A DNA stretch of 64,000 nt from Chromatiales bacterium (GTDB lineage Bacteria > Pseudomonadota > Gammaproteobacteria > Steroidobacterales > GCA-2729495), in contig JACKNI010000001.1 in NCBI GenBank assembly GCA_024234935.1, forward strand, positions 868,001 through 932,000, in the 5' to 3' direction. Numbering within the stretch: position 1 is the stretch's first letter; every line of letters starts with the position of its first letter. The position numbers were made by a program, and so were the translations under genes. Positions 25,106-33,400 of the stretch are shown piece by piece. Below the pieces are notes generated by a model. That model was not told the origin of the DNA. It was given only the letters and a program-made list of their open reading frames with translations, and made no database searches.

Positions 25106-26074
25106 TCAGGCGGGCCGGCCGGCCTCGACAAAAGCCTCAACCACCGCGGTCCAGGCCAGGGCGAGATTGCGCCGGTTGTATCCACCGCCACCGGTGGCCA
25201 GCAGGCGCCCTTCACAGCAGCGATCGGCCAGCGCACACAGACGCGCAGCGGCATAAGCGTGCGCTGCCGGCGAGTAGCGCAGATGGGTGATGGGATCACC
25301 GGCCAGACTGTCCGCACCGCATTGAAAGACGATGAATTCAGGCCGGGCGGCGGCGACATGGGCCTCAACGCGCTCCCAGGCACCGCGGAACTCCTCATCG
25401 CCGGCACCCGGCGCGAGCGGAATATTGAGCTTGGTACCGGCCGCAGCGCCACGGCCGGTCTCATCCGCGGCCCCGGTGCCCGGATACAGATAGCGGCCGT
25501 CCTCGTGGATATCGGCAAAGCAGATCGCCGGATCGGTGTCGAACGCGTAATAGACGCCGTCACCGTGATGGGCATCGATATCGACGTAGGCAATGCGGCT
25601 GAGACCATGGCGGGCGCGCAGCAGCTCGATCACCACACCGCAGTCGTTGTAAACACAAAAACCGGCTGCATTATCGCGGCCCGCATGGTGCAGCCCGGCG
25701 ATCGGCACGAACGCGCGCCGCGCCTGCCTCGCCATGATGGATTCCATCGCAAAGACCGTGGCACCGACAACCGCGGCAGCAGCAGCATCCAGCCCTCGCT
25801 GTGCCGGCGTATCCCCGCCATCCAGCCAGCCGGTCCCCTCCCGGCACAATGCCTCCACACGCGCCACATGGCCCGGCGTGTGAAAGGCGGTCAGCTCGGC
25901 ATGCGTCGCTTCGCTCGCCATCGCCAGCCGGATTACGCGGCTGAAATCGCGCCCGGCAAGCTCATCGTGGAAAGCAGCGTGGCGGTCCGGCCCGAAAGGA
26001 TGACCGTCGCCGAATCCATAGGCGGCAATATTGGCGCCCTTCAGCACCAGCACGGCATTGCGACTCTCTGCCAT
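25106..26074 (-). CDS. Histone deacetylase family protein (AcuC/AphA-like amidohydrolase)
   Basis: A zinc-dependent deacetylase-fold protein of about 322 residues. The active-site signatures are present: AGLHHAG with the His pair, GFCVYNDCGV, the metal-binding YVDIDAHHGDGV, QCGADSLAGDP and TGGGGYNRRNL. Bacterial members deacetylate acetylpolyamines, small amides or acetyl-lysine proteins such as acetyl-CoA synthetase; the substrate here cannot be told. The ATG at 26074 (MAESRNAVLVLKG) was chosen over one further upstream. It is divergent from ettA with an 85 bp spacer. Confidence 0.9.
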   Translation of the reverse strand: MAESRNAVLVLKGANIAAYGFGDGHPFGPDRHAAFHDELAGRDFSRVIRLAMASEATHAELTAFHTPGHVARVEALCREGTGWLDGGDTPAQRGLDAAAAAVVGATVFAMESIMARQARRAFVPIAGLHHAGRDNAAGFCVYNDCGVVIELLRARHGLSRIAYVDIDAHHGDGVYYAFDTDPAICFADIHEDGRYLYPGTGAADETGRGAAAGTKLNIPLAPGAGDEEFRGAWERVEAHVAAARPEFIVFQCGADSLAGDPITHLRYSPAAHAYAAARLCALADRCCEGRLLATGGGGYNRRNLALAWTAVVEAFVEAGRPA

Positions 26075-26159
26075 GCCCGGGATTATAACTTTGCAAGGCC
26101 CGACGCTTGCCGGATAATCGCGCGGCATTTCCCGCACGGCAATCCGGCAGGCAGATCCA

Positions 26160-27833
26160 GTGGCGCAATACGTTTACACGATGAACCGGGTGGCGAAGAT
26201 CATTCCACCCAAGCGTTTCATCCTCAAGGACATCTCGCTCAGCTTTTACCCCGGCGCCAAGATCGGCGTGCTTGGCCTGAACGGCTCGGGCAAGTCCACG
26301 CTGCTGCGGATCATGGCCGGCGTCGACAAGGAATTCGAGGGTGAGGCCCGCCCGCAACCCGGCATCCGCATCGGCTTCCTGCCGCAGGAACCCGACCTCC
26401 CCGCCGGCCGCAGCGTGCGACAGGTCGTCGAGGAAGGCCTCGGCGAGATGATGCAGCTGGTCAAGCGCTACAACGAGATCAGCGAGAAGTTTGCCGAACC
26501 GCTCGACGACGACGAGATGAACAAGCTGCTCGACGAGCAGGCAAGACTGCAGGACGCCATCGAAGCGAAGAATGGCTGGGAAATCGAGCGCAAGCTCGAA
26601 ATCGCCGGCGATGCCCTGCGCCTCCCCGACTGGGATGCGAAAGTCGACCAGCTGTCCGGCGGTGAGCGGCGGCGTGTGGCCCTGTGCCGGTTGCTGCTTT
26701 CCGAACCCGACATGCTGCTGCTCGACGAGCCGACCAACCATCTCGACGCCTCATCGGTCGCCTGGCTGGAAAAATTCCTCGAGCAGTATCCGGGCACTGT
26801 CATCGCCGTGACTCACGACCGCTATTTTCTCGACAACGTGGCCGGCTGGATTCTCGAGCTCGACCGCGGACACGGCATCCCCTGGGAGGGCAACTATTCC
26901 TCCTGGCTCGACCAGAAAGAGCAGCGCCTGCAACGCGAGGAAAAGGGCGAAGCCGCGCGACAGAAGGCCATCAAAGCCGAGCTCGAGTGGGTACGCGCGA
27001 ACCCCAAGGCACGTCAGGCCAAGAGCAAGGCGCGGCTCAGCCGCTTCCAGGAACTTGTCTCGCAGGAATACCAGACCCGGCAGGAAACGCAGGAGATCTA
27101 CATTCCGCCCGGGCCGCGCCTCGGCGACCTGGTGATCGAGGTCAATCACCTGCGCAAGTCCTTTGGCGACCGGCTGCTGATCGATGATCTCAGCTTCCAG
27201 ATTCCGCCCGGCGCGATCGTCGGCATCATCGGCCCCAACGGCGCGGGCAAGACCACGCTGTTCCGCATGCTGACCGGTCAGGAAAAGCCCGACAGCGGCG
27301 AAATCCGGATCGGTGAAACGGTGCAGATCGCCGCAGTCGACCAGTCACGACATTCGCTGGATGACACGAAGACGGTGTGGGCCGAGATTTCCGGCGGTGA
27401 AGACATCATCCGCATCGGCAAGTACGAGACGCCGTCACGCGCCTACTGCGGGCGCTTCAACTTCAAGGGCACCCAGCAGCAACAGCTGATCGGTGAACTC
27501 TCAGGCGGCGAACGCAACCGTGTGCACCTGGCCAAGGTACTGAAGGAAGGCGGCAACGTGCTGCTGCTCGACGAGCCGACCAACGATCTGGACGTCGAAA
27601 CACTGCGGGCACTGGAAGAAGGTTTGCTCGAATTTCCGGGTTGCGCCATCGTGATCTCGCACGATCGCTGGTTCCTTGACCGTATCGCCACGCATATCCT
27701 GGCCTTCGAAGGCAACAGCCAGGTGGTCTGGTTCCAGGGCAACTATGCGGACTATGCTGCCGACCTGCGCCGGCGCATCGGTGATGACGCGGCCAATCCG
27801 CACCGGATACGCTACAAGCCGCTGACACGTTAG
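26160..27833 (+). CDS. ettA: Energy-dependent translational throttle protein EttA (ABC-F)
   Basis: A soluble ABC-F protein that binds the ribosomal E site and gates the first peptide bonds according to the ATP/ADP ratio. Two ABC domains are complete: Walker A GLNGSGKST and GPNGAGKTT, with signature and Walker B LSGGERRRVALCRLL...LLLDEPTNHLD and LSGGERNRVHLAKVL...LLLDEPTNDLD. The linker contains the charged arm typical of EttA. The start MAQYVYTMNRVAKI, encoded by GTG at 26160, and the 557-residue length match E. coli EttA almost exactly. Confidence 0.96.
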   Translation: MAQYVYTMNRVAKIIPPKRFILKDISLSFYPGAKIGVLGLNGSGKSTLLRIMAGVDKEFEGEARPQPGIRIGFLPQEPDLPAGRSVRQVVEEGLGEMMQLVKRYNEISEKFAEPLDDDEMNKLLDEQARLQDAIEAKNGWEIERKLEIAGDALRLPDWDAKVDQLSGGERRRVALCRLLLSEPDMLLLDEPTNHLDASSVAWLEKFLEQYPGTVIAVTHDRYFLDNVAGWILELDRGHGIPWEGNYSSWLDQKEQRLQREEKGEAARQKAIKAELEWVRANPKARQAKSKARLSRFQELVSQEYQTRQETQEIYIPPGPRLGDLVIEVNHLRKSFGDRLLIDDLSFQIPPGAIVGIIGPNGAGKTTLFRMLTGQEKPDSGEIRIGETVQIAAVDQSRHSLDDTKTVWAEISGGEDIIRIGKYETPSRAYCGRFNFKGTQQQQLIGELSGGERNRVHLAKVLKEGGNVLLLDEPTNDLDVETLRALEEGLLEFPGCAIVISHDRWFLDRIATHILAFEGNSQVVWFQGNYADYAADLRRRIGDDAANPHRIRYKPLTR

Positions 27834-27858
27834 GTTTTCTGCAACGGGGTATGAAGAA

Positions 27859-28584
27859 ATGACAGCCTGCATCACCGCAGACAACCGCTTCGAGCGCGGC
27901 GGCACCAGCACCATGGAGTGCCCGCAGTGCGCGGCCGTGGTGCCGATGAGCGTCACCGCGTTCCCGCCTTTCAGCCGGTTGAAAGCCGAGCGGCCGGCGC
28001 AGATCGGCGTCGTCCTGCAGTGCTCGGCCTGCAAGTCGCCGGTATTCCTGCGCTACCGGACGCGCGCCTGGCGCGATGACCGGGTCGACCTGCATCCGCT
28101 GCCGCAGCCGGTCGAGCATCCACCCGAACGCTTCAGCCTCGGCTACCTGCCCGCACCGGTCGCCACGCGCTTCCGCGAGGCGCTGGCCTGCTACAGCGCC
28201 GGGCTATGGCAGGCCTTTGCTGCCATGTGCAGGCAGACGGCACAGGCGATCTTCGACGATGTCGGCGAAGCCGGTCGCCTGCGCGTTTTCGATACGGTGA
28301 CGGAGATCCAGCAACTCGGCGAAATCGACGAGGCGACTTTTACTGCGGTCTGCCGGGTGATCTTCGACACGAATACCAAAGCCGCCGGTACCGAGCCGGC
28401 ATTCGAGCGCCGGCAGGCTGCCGCGCTGCTTGAAACCATGAAAGACCTGCTCAACCAGACCTACGTACGCAAGGCCAAGCTGCGCCAGGCACTGAAAGTG
28501 CGGCGCTTCTTTGCGGATCAGGCGGCGGGGATCGACGATACCGATACCGCAACGGACCCGAAAGTCAGCAAGCTCCGGCTGTAG
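27859..28584 (+). CDS. DUF4145-like zinc-ribbon protein
   Basis: A 241-residue cytoplasmic protein. The N-terminal part has a zinc-ribbon pair (MECPQCAAVVP and QCSACKSPVFLRYR). The rest is helical and contains FREALACYSAGLWQAFAAMCRQTAQAIFDD, the pattern of the DUF4145 family, which also occurs fused to or near restriction and defence enzymes. No enzyme motif is visible. It follows ettA by 25 bp and may be cotranscribed. The stop codon abuts a fragment resembling the purL 3' end. Confidence 0.6.
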   Translation: MTACITADNRFERGGTSTMECPQCAAVVPMSVTAFPPFSRLKAERPAQIGVVLQCSACKSPVFLRYRTRAWRDDRVDLHPLPQPVEHPPERFSLGYLPAPVATRFREALACYSAGLWQAFAAMCRQTAQAIFDDVGEAGRLRVFDTVTEIQQLGEIDEATFTAVCRVIFDTNTKAAGTEPAFERRQAAALLETMKDLLNQTYVRKAKLRQALKVRRFFADQAAGIDDTDTATDPKVSKLRL

Positions 28585-28640
28585 GAGTGCTGCACGTTGC
28601 GCCGCACCTTTTCGGGATACGGGATACGGCATCAGGATCG
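28583..28640 (-). pseudogene. Decayed fragment of the purL 3' region
   Basis: These 58 bp align with 30526-30576 inside purL at 42 of 51 positions, apart from a 7-nt insertion that duplicates GGGATAC. In purL the segment encodes the C-terminal ILMPHPERV region; here the same strand still reads ILMPYP before the frame breaks. The fragment lies about 1.9 kb from intact purL in the same orientation and starts exactly at the DUF4145 stop. It marks one side of the accessory patch and is probably a duplication remnant. Confidence 0.6.
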
Positions 28641-28695
28641 CGGCGGCTGAATCAACGCCACCGCAGCCCATCCGGTTGGCGCTCCGGACTTGCCC

Positions 28696-29016
28696 TCAGC
28701 TCAGCAGGAATTTCAGCGCCGCAATCATCACGCCGAACCCAACTACCAGCATGGATCCAAGCTGAATGACCATCCGGCTGGAGAGCAGTTCCATGTCCTT
28801 GCGAACCAGCCCGGTTTCGTGCCGGAGTTCGTGGCGCAGGTCGCTGACGTTGCTGTTCACCAGTGACGTGAGGTCCTGCCTGAGGATCTGCAGGTCTGCC
28901 TTGGTTGCAATTGTCGTACCCATGTCCCGCTCCATGGCATCCACCACTGCCCGGGCCTTGTCGTTCGGAACGTGGATGCTCAGGAGAGCATCGTACAGCG
29001 AATACAAATAGTCCAT
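28696..29016 (-). CDS. Small coiled-coil membrane protein (DUF1640-like)
   Basis: About 106 residues from the ATG at 29016 (MDYLYSLYDALL). The middle (TKADLQILRQDLTSLV onward) is a predicted coiled coil with heptad leucines, and the end is one transmembrane helix (MVIQLGSMLVVGFGVMIAALKFLL). This is the layout of the DUF1640/CCDC90-like small proteins often carried by mobile elements. The open frame continues upstream into an IS91-like relic, but those residues are unrelated, so I start at the internal ATG. No strong ribosome-binding site is seen. The function is unknown. Confidence 0.6.
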   Translation of the reverse strand: MDYLYSLYDALLSIHVPNDKARAVVDAMERDMGTTIATKADLQILRQDLTSLVNSNVSDLRHELRHETGLVRKDMELLSSRMVIQLGSMLVVGFGVMIAALKFLLS

Positions 29017-29082
29017 GGGCAACAGGCTAGCCCATGTCACAAGCCTGGCAAACCCGGGTTTCTGGCCGGATTGTCCTGATTG

Positions 29083-29199
29083 GACCCGCCCCGCTGGCAC
29101 CACCGCAGCGAGGCGTGCGATGAAGTCCAGCGACTCGAACGCCACGTGGGTGGAGCCGTCCCGGTACGGCATCTTCAGCGTGTAGCGCACCTGGCCTTG
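29083..29199 (-). pseudogene. Relic of an IS91-type transposase C-terminus
   Basis: This stretch encodes QVRYTLKMPYRDGSTHVAF followed by ESLDFIARLAAVVP. That is the conserved C-terminal block of IS91/IS1294-family Y2 transposases, usually RYELKTPYRDGTTHV then FEPLDFIARLAALVP. Only about 40 residues survive, with neither the catalytic tyrosines nor the zinc finger, so it is inactive. It reads in frame into the coiled-coil gene downstream. The recognition is from memory of the family block. Confidence 0.65.
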
Positions 29200-29253
29200 G
29201 GCGGTGAGCGACAGCAAAGCCGGTGATCGCACCGGATCCGGGGGTAGCAACCC

Positions 29254-29320
29254 CAGAAAAGTTGAGATACGCGGCGTGGGCAAGCAAGGCGGCATCGTAT
29301 TGCTCTTGAAATGTAGACAT
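29254..29320 (-). pseudogene. Truncated start of an unknown gene
   Basis: The ATG at 29320 starts MSTFQEQYDAALLAHAAYLNF, which looks like a genuine N-terminus (helical, with normal spacing of 21 bp after the upstream gene). After about 22 residues the reading becomes low-complexity and runs into the antisense context of the IS91 relic. The gene appears cut by the insertion, leaving only its start. It was probably cotranscribed with the 240-residue membrane protein just upstream. Confidence 0.45.
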
Positions 29321-29341
29321 GCTTTATCTCCAAGGATCCGG

Positions 29342-30064
29342 TCAGTTCACTCCGCTCGACTTCGGCGAAGAACGCTGGAATGCTGCAGAAAAAAGGTCAG
29401 TTATGTCAGGGAACCGACCGTTCACATAAGTCCAACAGGTGGAGGAAGCCACTCCGCCGCCCCCGCTGAAATCCAGAAACGGAGCGGCGCTTGAATAGAA
29501 TCGGTAGTCTCTCAGGACAGCGATCTCCTCTCCGGAGGAGGAATCGTCAATGCGAAGCTCCCGTACAGAAAGCTTGATGCCCCAATCCGCTGGCTCGTCA
29601 AAATATCGCTGCGAATACACCGGACCCACTGGCCGGCTCGGAAGTGGCTCCACGGCAATACATTGACTAGGGAGCAGACCGAAGCGATTTGCGTCCATCT
29701 TGACGAAGGCGGCCCGATCAAAGACGGCACAGTCGGAGTCTCCCACTGTGCCAATCCTCATACGGTAATAGCCCCGGACCGGAAATAGCTCTCCGTGTCC
29801 GTCTGCACGCACCAAGTAGTCGACATACTCAGAAGTCCCGGCGGCCAGTTCCCTAATGCACGATTCGCAATTGGAGCCACCTGGCTCGCTGTAGAGAAAC
29901 CCTGGTGCAACCGTTGGCGTTCGTAGCGTGAGCCCCCCGTCGCGCGCACAAGCCGCCTTAACAGCTGCATTGCCAAGGTCCTCCTCTATCCAGAGAAACG
30001 CCAGTATCCCGATAATAGCGACGAGCGCCGAACCTTTAATGAACTGGCCTAACCGGATGTTCAA
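29342..30064 (-). CDS. Membrane-anchored hypothetical protein
   Basis: A 240-residue protein with one N-terminal transmembrane helix (FIKGSALVAIIGILAFLWI, about 8-26) and a large, probably periplasmic domain. Several cysteines (around CARDGG, SNCESCIREL, SDCAVF, SQC and STCW) could form disulfides, as expected outside the cytoplasm. No family is recognised. Codon and base composition look less GC-rich than the flanking genes, and it is the first gene of a truncated two-gene unit, both signs of acquired DNA. A secretion or immunity-type role is possible but unsupported. Confidence 0.6.
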   Translation of the reverse strand: MNIRLGQFIKGSALVAIIGILAFLWIEEDLGNAAVKAACARDGGLTLRTPTVAPGFLYSEPGGSNCESCIRELAAGTSEYVDYLVRADGHGELFPVRGYYRMRIGTVGDSDCAVFDRAAFVKMDANRFGLLPSQCIAVEPLPSRPVGPVYSQRYFDEPADWGIKLSVRELRIDDSSSGEEIAVLRDYRFYSSAAPFLDFSGGGGVASSTCWTYVNGRFPDITDLFSAAFQRSSPKSSGVN

Positions 30065-30451
30065 TTGAATCGCCTCAAGCGCTCGGACGTAGGACGTAAC
30101 TGCCCCTGGGTGAGTCCTGCGAACGATGTCCGACCGAGGTGAAAGACGGGGGCTTCAGGGCATCCTTGTCCTGAGCAAATAGGAAATTCAAACACCCCAT
30201 GCGGTGAGTCTGCCAGCTTGCCACGCCACCTGTCGCGCACCTCGGGCGCAATACGCGCCAGCGCTGACGAACTACTGTTCAGCGAATCTCCCCGCTAACC
30301 CGCCGTTTGTGCACCGCACACACCGCCCGGCGCAGCCATGGATACCGGCTCCCATAACGTCGGGGTGAGCCGCTACCACTGATTTTCAGGGATCAGCCGC
30401 GATTGTTCTGGCGGGCAATCGCGGCTGAAGCCGCTCCTCCGACAGCGCACT
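30065..30451. other. Non-coding stretch between the accessory patch and purL
   Basis: About 390 bp without a credible gene. The only structure I see is the REP-like hairpin at 30395-30434 near the purL end. The part next to 30064 should contain the promoter of the membrane-anchored hypothetical, but no clear -35/-10 pair is visible. Confidence 0.5.
30395..30434. repeat. REP-like palindromic element downstream of purL
   Basis: AGCCGCGATTG (30395-30405) and CAATCGCGGCT (30416-30426) form a perfect 11-bp inverted repeat with a 10-nt loop. A second stem, GCGGCT/AGCCGC, overlaps its right arm at 30421-30434. Such GCGGCTGAAGCCGC stems followed by CTCCTCC are typical of dispersed extragenic palindromes. 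It lies 18 bp beyond the purL stop and may stabilise the purL mRNA end. Confidence 0.6.
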
Positions 30452-33400
30452 TCAACCAGTGAACAACCGCGCGTTGCGGAACAGGCGCAGCCAGGGGCCA
30501 TCATCGCCCCAGCCGGCCGGATGCCAGGAGTGCTGTACGGTGCGCTGCACGCGCTCGGGATGTGGCATCAGGATCGTGACCCGGCCATCATCCGAGCACA
30601 GGCCGGCGATGCCACCCGGCGAGCCGTTGGGATTGGCGGGATACAGCGCGGCCGGCGCACCGCGATTGTCGATGTAGCGGATCGCCAGCTGTGCACCCCT
30701 TTCACATGCGGCGAGATCGCCCGGCCGTGCAAATTCCGCACGCCCCTCGCCGTGCGACGTAGGCACCAGCAGACGACTGCCGGCCATGCCATCCAGTAAT
30801 ACGGAGCGCGACGGCAGCACTTCCACCAGGCTCAGGCGCGCTTCGAACTGTTCGGACCGGTTCTGGCGAAAACGCGGCCAGTGCGCGGCACCGGGTATCA
30901 GTTCCGCCAGCACGGACAACATCTGGCAACCGTTGCAGACGCCCAGCGTGAAGCTGTCGCTGCGCGCAAAGAAGCTTGCGAACTCCTCGCGCACGCGCGG
31001 ATTGAACAGCACCGACTTGGCCCACCCACCACCGGCGCCGAGCACGTCGCCATAGGAAAAGCCGCCGCAGGCGGCCAGGCCTGCAAACTCGCGCAGCTGC
31101 TGACGCCCGGACAGCAGGTCGGTCATGTGTACGTCCACCGACTCGAAACCTGCGCGCTGGAACGCCGCAGCCATCTCGATCTGGCTGTTGACTCCCTGCT
31201 CGCGGAGGATCGCGACGCGCGGGCGCCGCCCGATGCGGATCAGCGGTGCGGCCACATCGTCGGCCGGATCGAAACTCGTCTGCGGACTCAGGCCTGGATC
31301 GTCGGCATCAAGCAAGGCATCCCAGGCCTCGGCCGCGGCATCCGGATTGTCGCGCAGCGCCTGCATGCGCCATGACAACTCCGACCAGCAGCGACGCAGT
31401 TCGGTACGCGTTCGGTCCAGCAGCAGCTCGTCGCCGGCGAAAATGCGGATCCGGTCATCCAGCGCGACGCCAGCCACGGTCGCCGTGACATCCGCCAGAC
31501 CATGCAGCGCGAGGACCGACTGCACGGCGGCGAGATCGGTATCGCGCACCTGCAGGACGGCGCCGGGTTCCTCGGCAAACAGGACGCCGAGCAGCGCGTC
31601 AGCAGAAGCGGGGGCGAGCCTGATGTCGAGCCCGGTCTTGCCGGCAAAGGCCATCTCGCACAGCGTGACGAACAGACCGCCATCGCTGCGATCGTGATAG
31701 GCGAGCAGCAATTGCCGCGCGCGAAGCGCCTGTACACAGGCGAAAAAGGCGGCAAGCCGGCCCGGGTGATCGAGATCGGGTGGGCAACCGCCAGCACGGT
31801 TGAATGCCTGTGCCAGCACCGATGCCCCCAGGCGATTGCGGCCACCACCCAGATCGATGAGCAGCAGACTCGAGCCGCTTTCCTGCACCAGCTGCGGGGT
31901 GAGCGTGCGGCGCACATCATCGACGGGCGCGAAGGCCGATACGACCAGCGAGACCGGCGCCACCACCGAGTGACTCGCGCCCGCCTCCGTCCAGCGCGTC
32001 TGCATCGACAGCGAATCCTTGCCCACCGGGATGGCGATCTTCAGTTCCCGGCACAGCGCGCTGACCGCATCGACCGTGTCGTAGAGGCACTCATCCTCAC
32101 CGGGACTGCCGGCTGCTGCCATCCAGTTTGCCGAGAGCCGCACTGTTGCCAGATCGCCGATCGATGCCGCCGCGATGTTGGTCAGCGCCTCGGCAACGGC
32201 GAGGCGGCCGGATGCCGGCGCATCGAGCAGCGCAACCGGCGCACGTTCGCCCATCGCCATGGCTTCACCGGCAAAGGTTTCGAAGCCGAGCGCGGTCACA
32301 CCCACATCGCTCACCGGCACCTGCCACGGGCCGACGAGCTGGTCGCGCGCGACCAGGCCACCGACAGTGCGGTCGCCGATATTGATCAGGAAGGACTTGT
32401 CGGCGACGACCGGCATGCGCAGCACGCGCTGACAGGCCTCGGCCAGATCGATACCACCCAGATCCAGCGGCACCTCCGGCACCGCGCGACGTTCAATCCG
32501 GCGCCGCATCTGTGGTGCCTTGCCGAGCAGGGTTTCCAGCGCCATATCCACCGGCCGGCCGCCCAGTTCGCGGTCAGTCACGATCAGCCGGCCGCTGTCA
32601 TCGAGACTGCCGAGGACGGCATACGGGCAGCGTTCGCGCGCACAAACCGCGGCAAACCAGTCGAGATCAGCCGGCTCGATCGCCAGCACATAGCGCTCCT
32701 GGGCTTCGTTGCACCAGATCTCCAGCGGCGACATGCCCGGCTCGGCATTCGGAATCTCGCGCAGCTCGATGGTCGCGCCACGATGGCTGTGGTCAACGAG
32801 TTCCGGTACCGCATTCGACAGGCCACCGGCACCTACGTCATGCAGCATGAGCATCGGGTTCGCAACACCATCGAGTGCCGCACGTGCGCGACAGGCCTCG
32901 ATGACCTGCTGTGCGCGTCGCTCGATTTCAGGATTGCCGCGCTGGACCGAGGCGAAGTCCAGATCGGCGGCACTCGTGCCACTGCCCACCGACGAAGCCG
33001 CACCACCACCGAGTCCGATCAGCATCGCCGGACCACCGAGCACGATCAGCAGGGCACCTGCTGGTACCTCGGCCTTCTCGACATCCGGGCCGGAAATATT
33101 GCCGAGGCCACCGGCAATCATGATCGGCTTGTGATAACCGCGAGCCGATGCGTTGCCCGTCACATCGCGCTGCTCGAAGGTCCGGAAGTAGCCGGCAATG
33201 TTCGGCCGGCCGAACTCGTTATTGAACGAGGCTGCGCCGATCGGCCCCTCGAGCATGATCTGCAACGGGCTCGCGATGCGCTCCGGTCGGCCCGGACTGT
33301 ATTCCCAGGGCTGCCGCCAGCCGGGCATGTCGAGATTCGACACACTGAAGCCGGTCAGGCCGGCCTTCGGTCGGCCACCGCGGCCCGTCGCCCCCTCATC

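Noticed and set aside
26075..26159. Convincing -35/-10 promoter pairs for ettA and the HDAC-like gene
   Set aside because: The spacer is short and GC-rich; no hexamer pair with 16-18 bp spacing stood out.
29083..29199. Intact IS91 element
   Set aside because: Only about 40 residues of the C-terminal block remain; no catalytic tyrosines, zinc finger or element ends were found.
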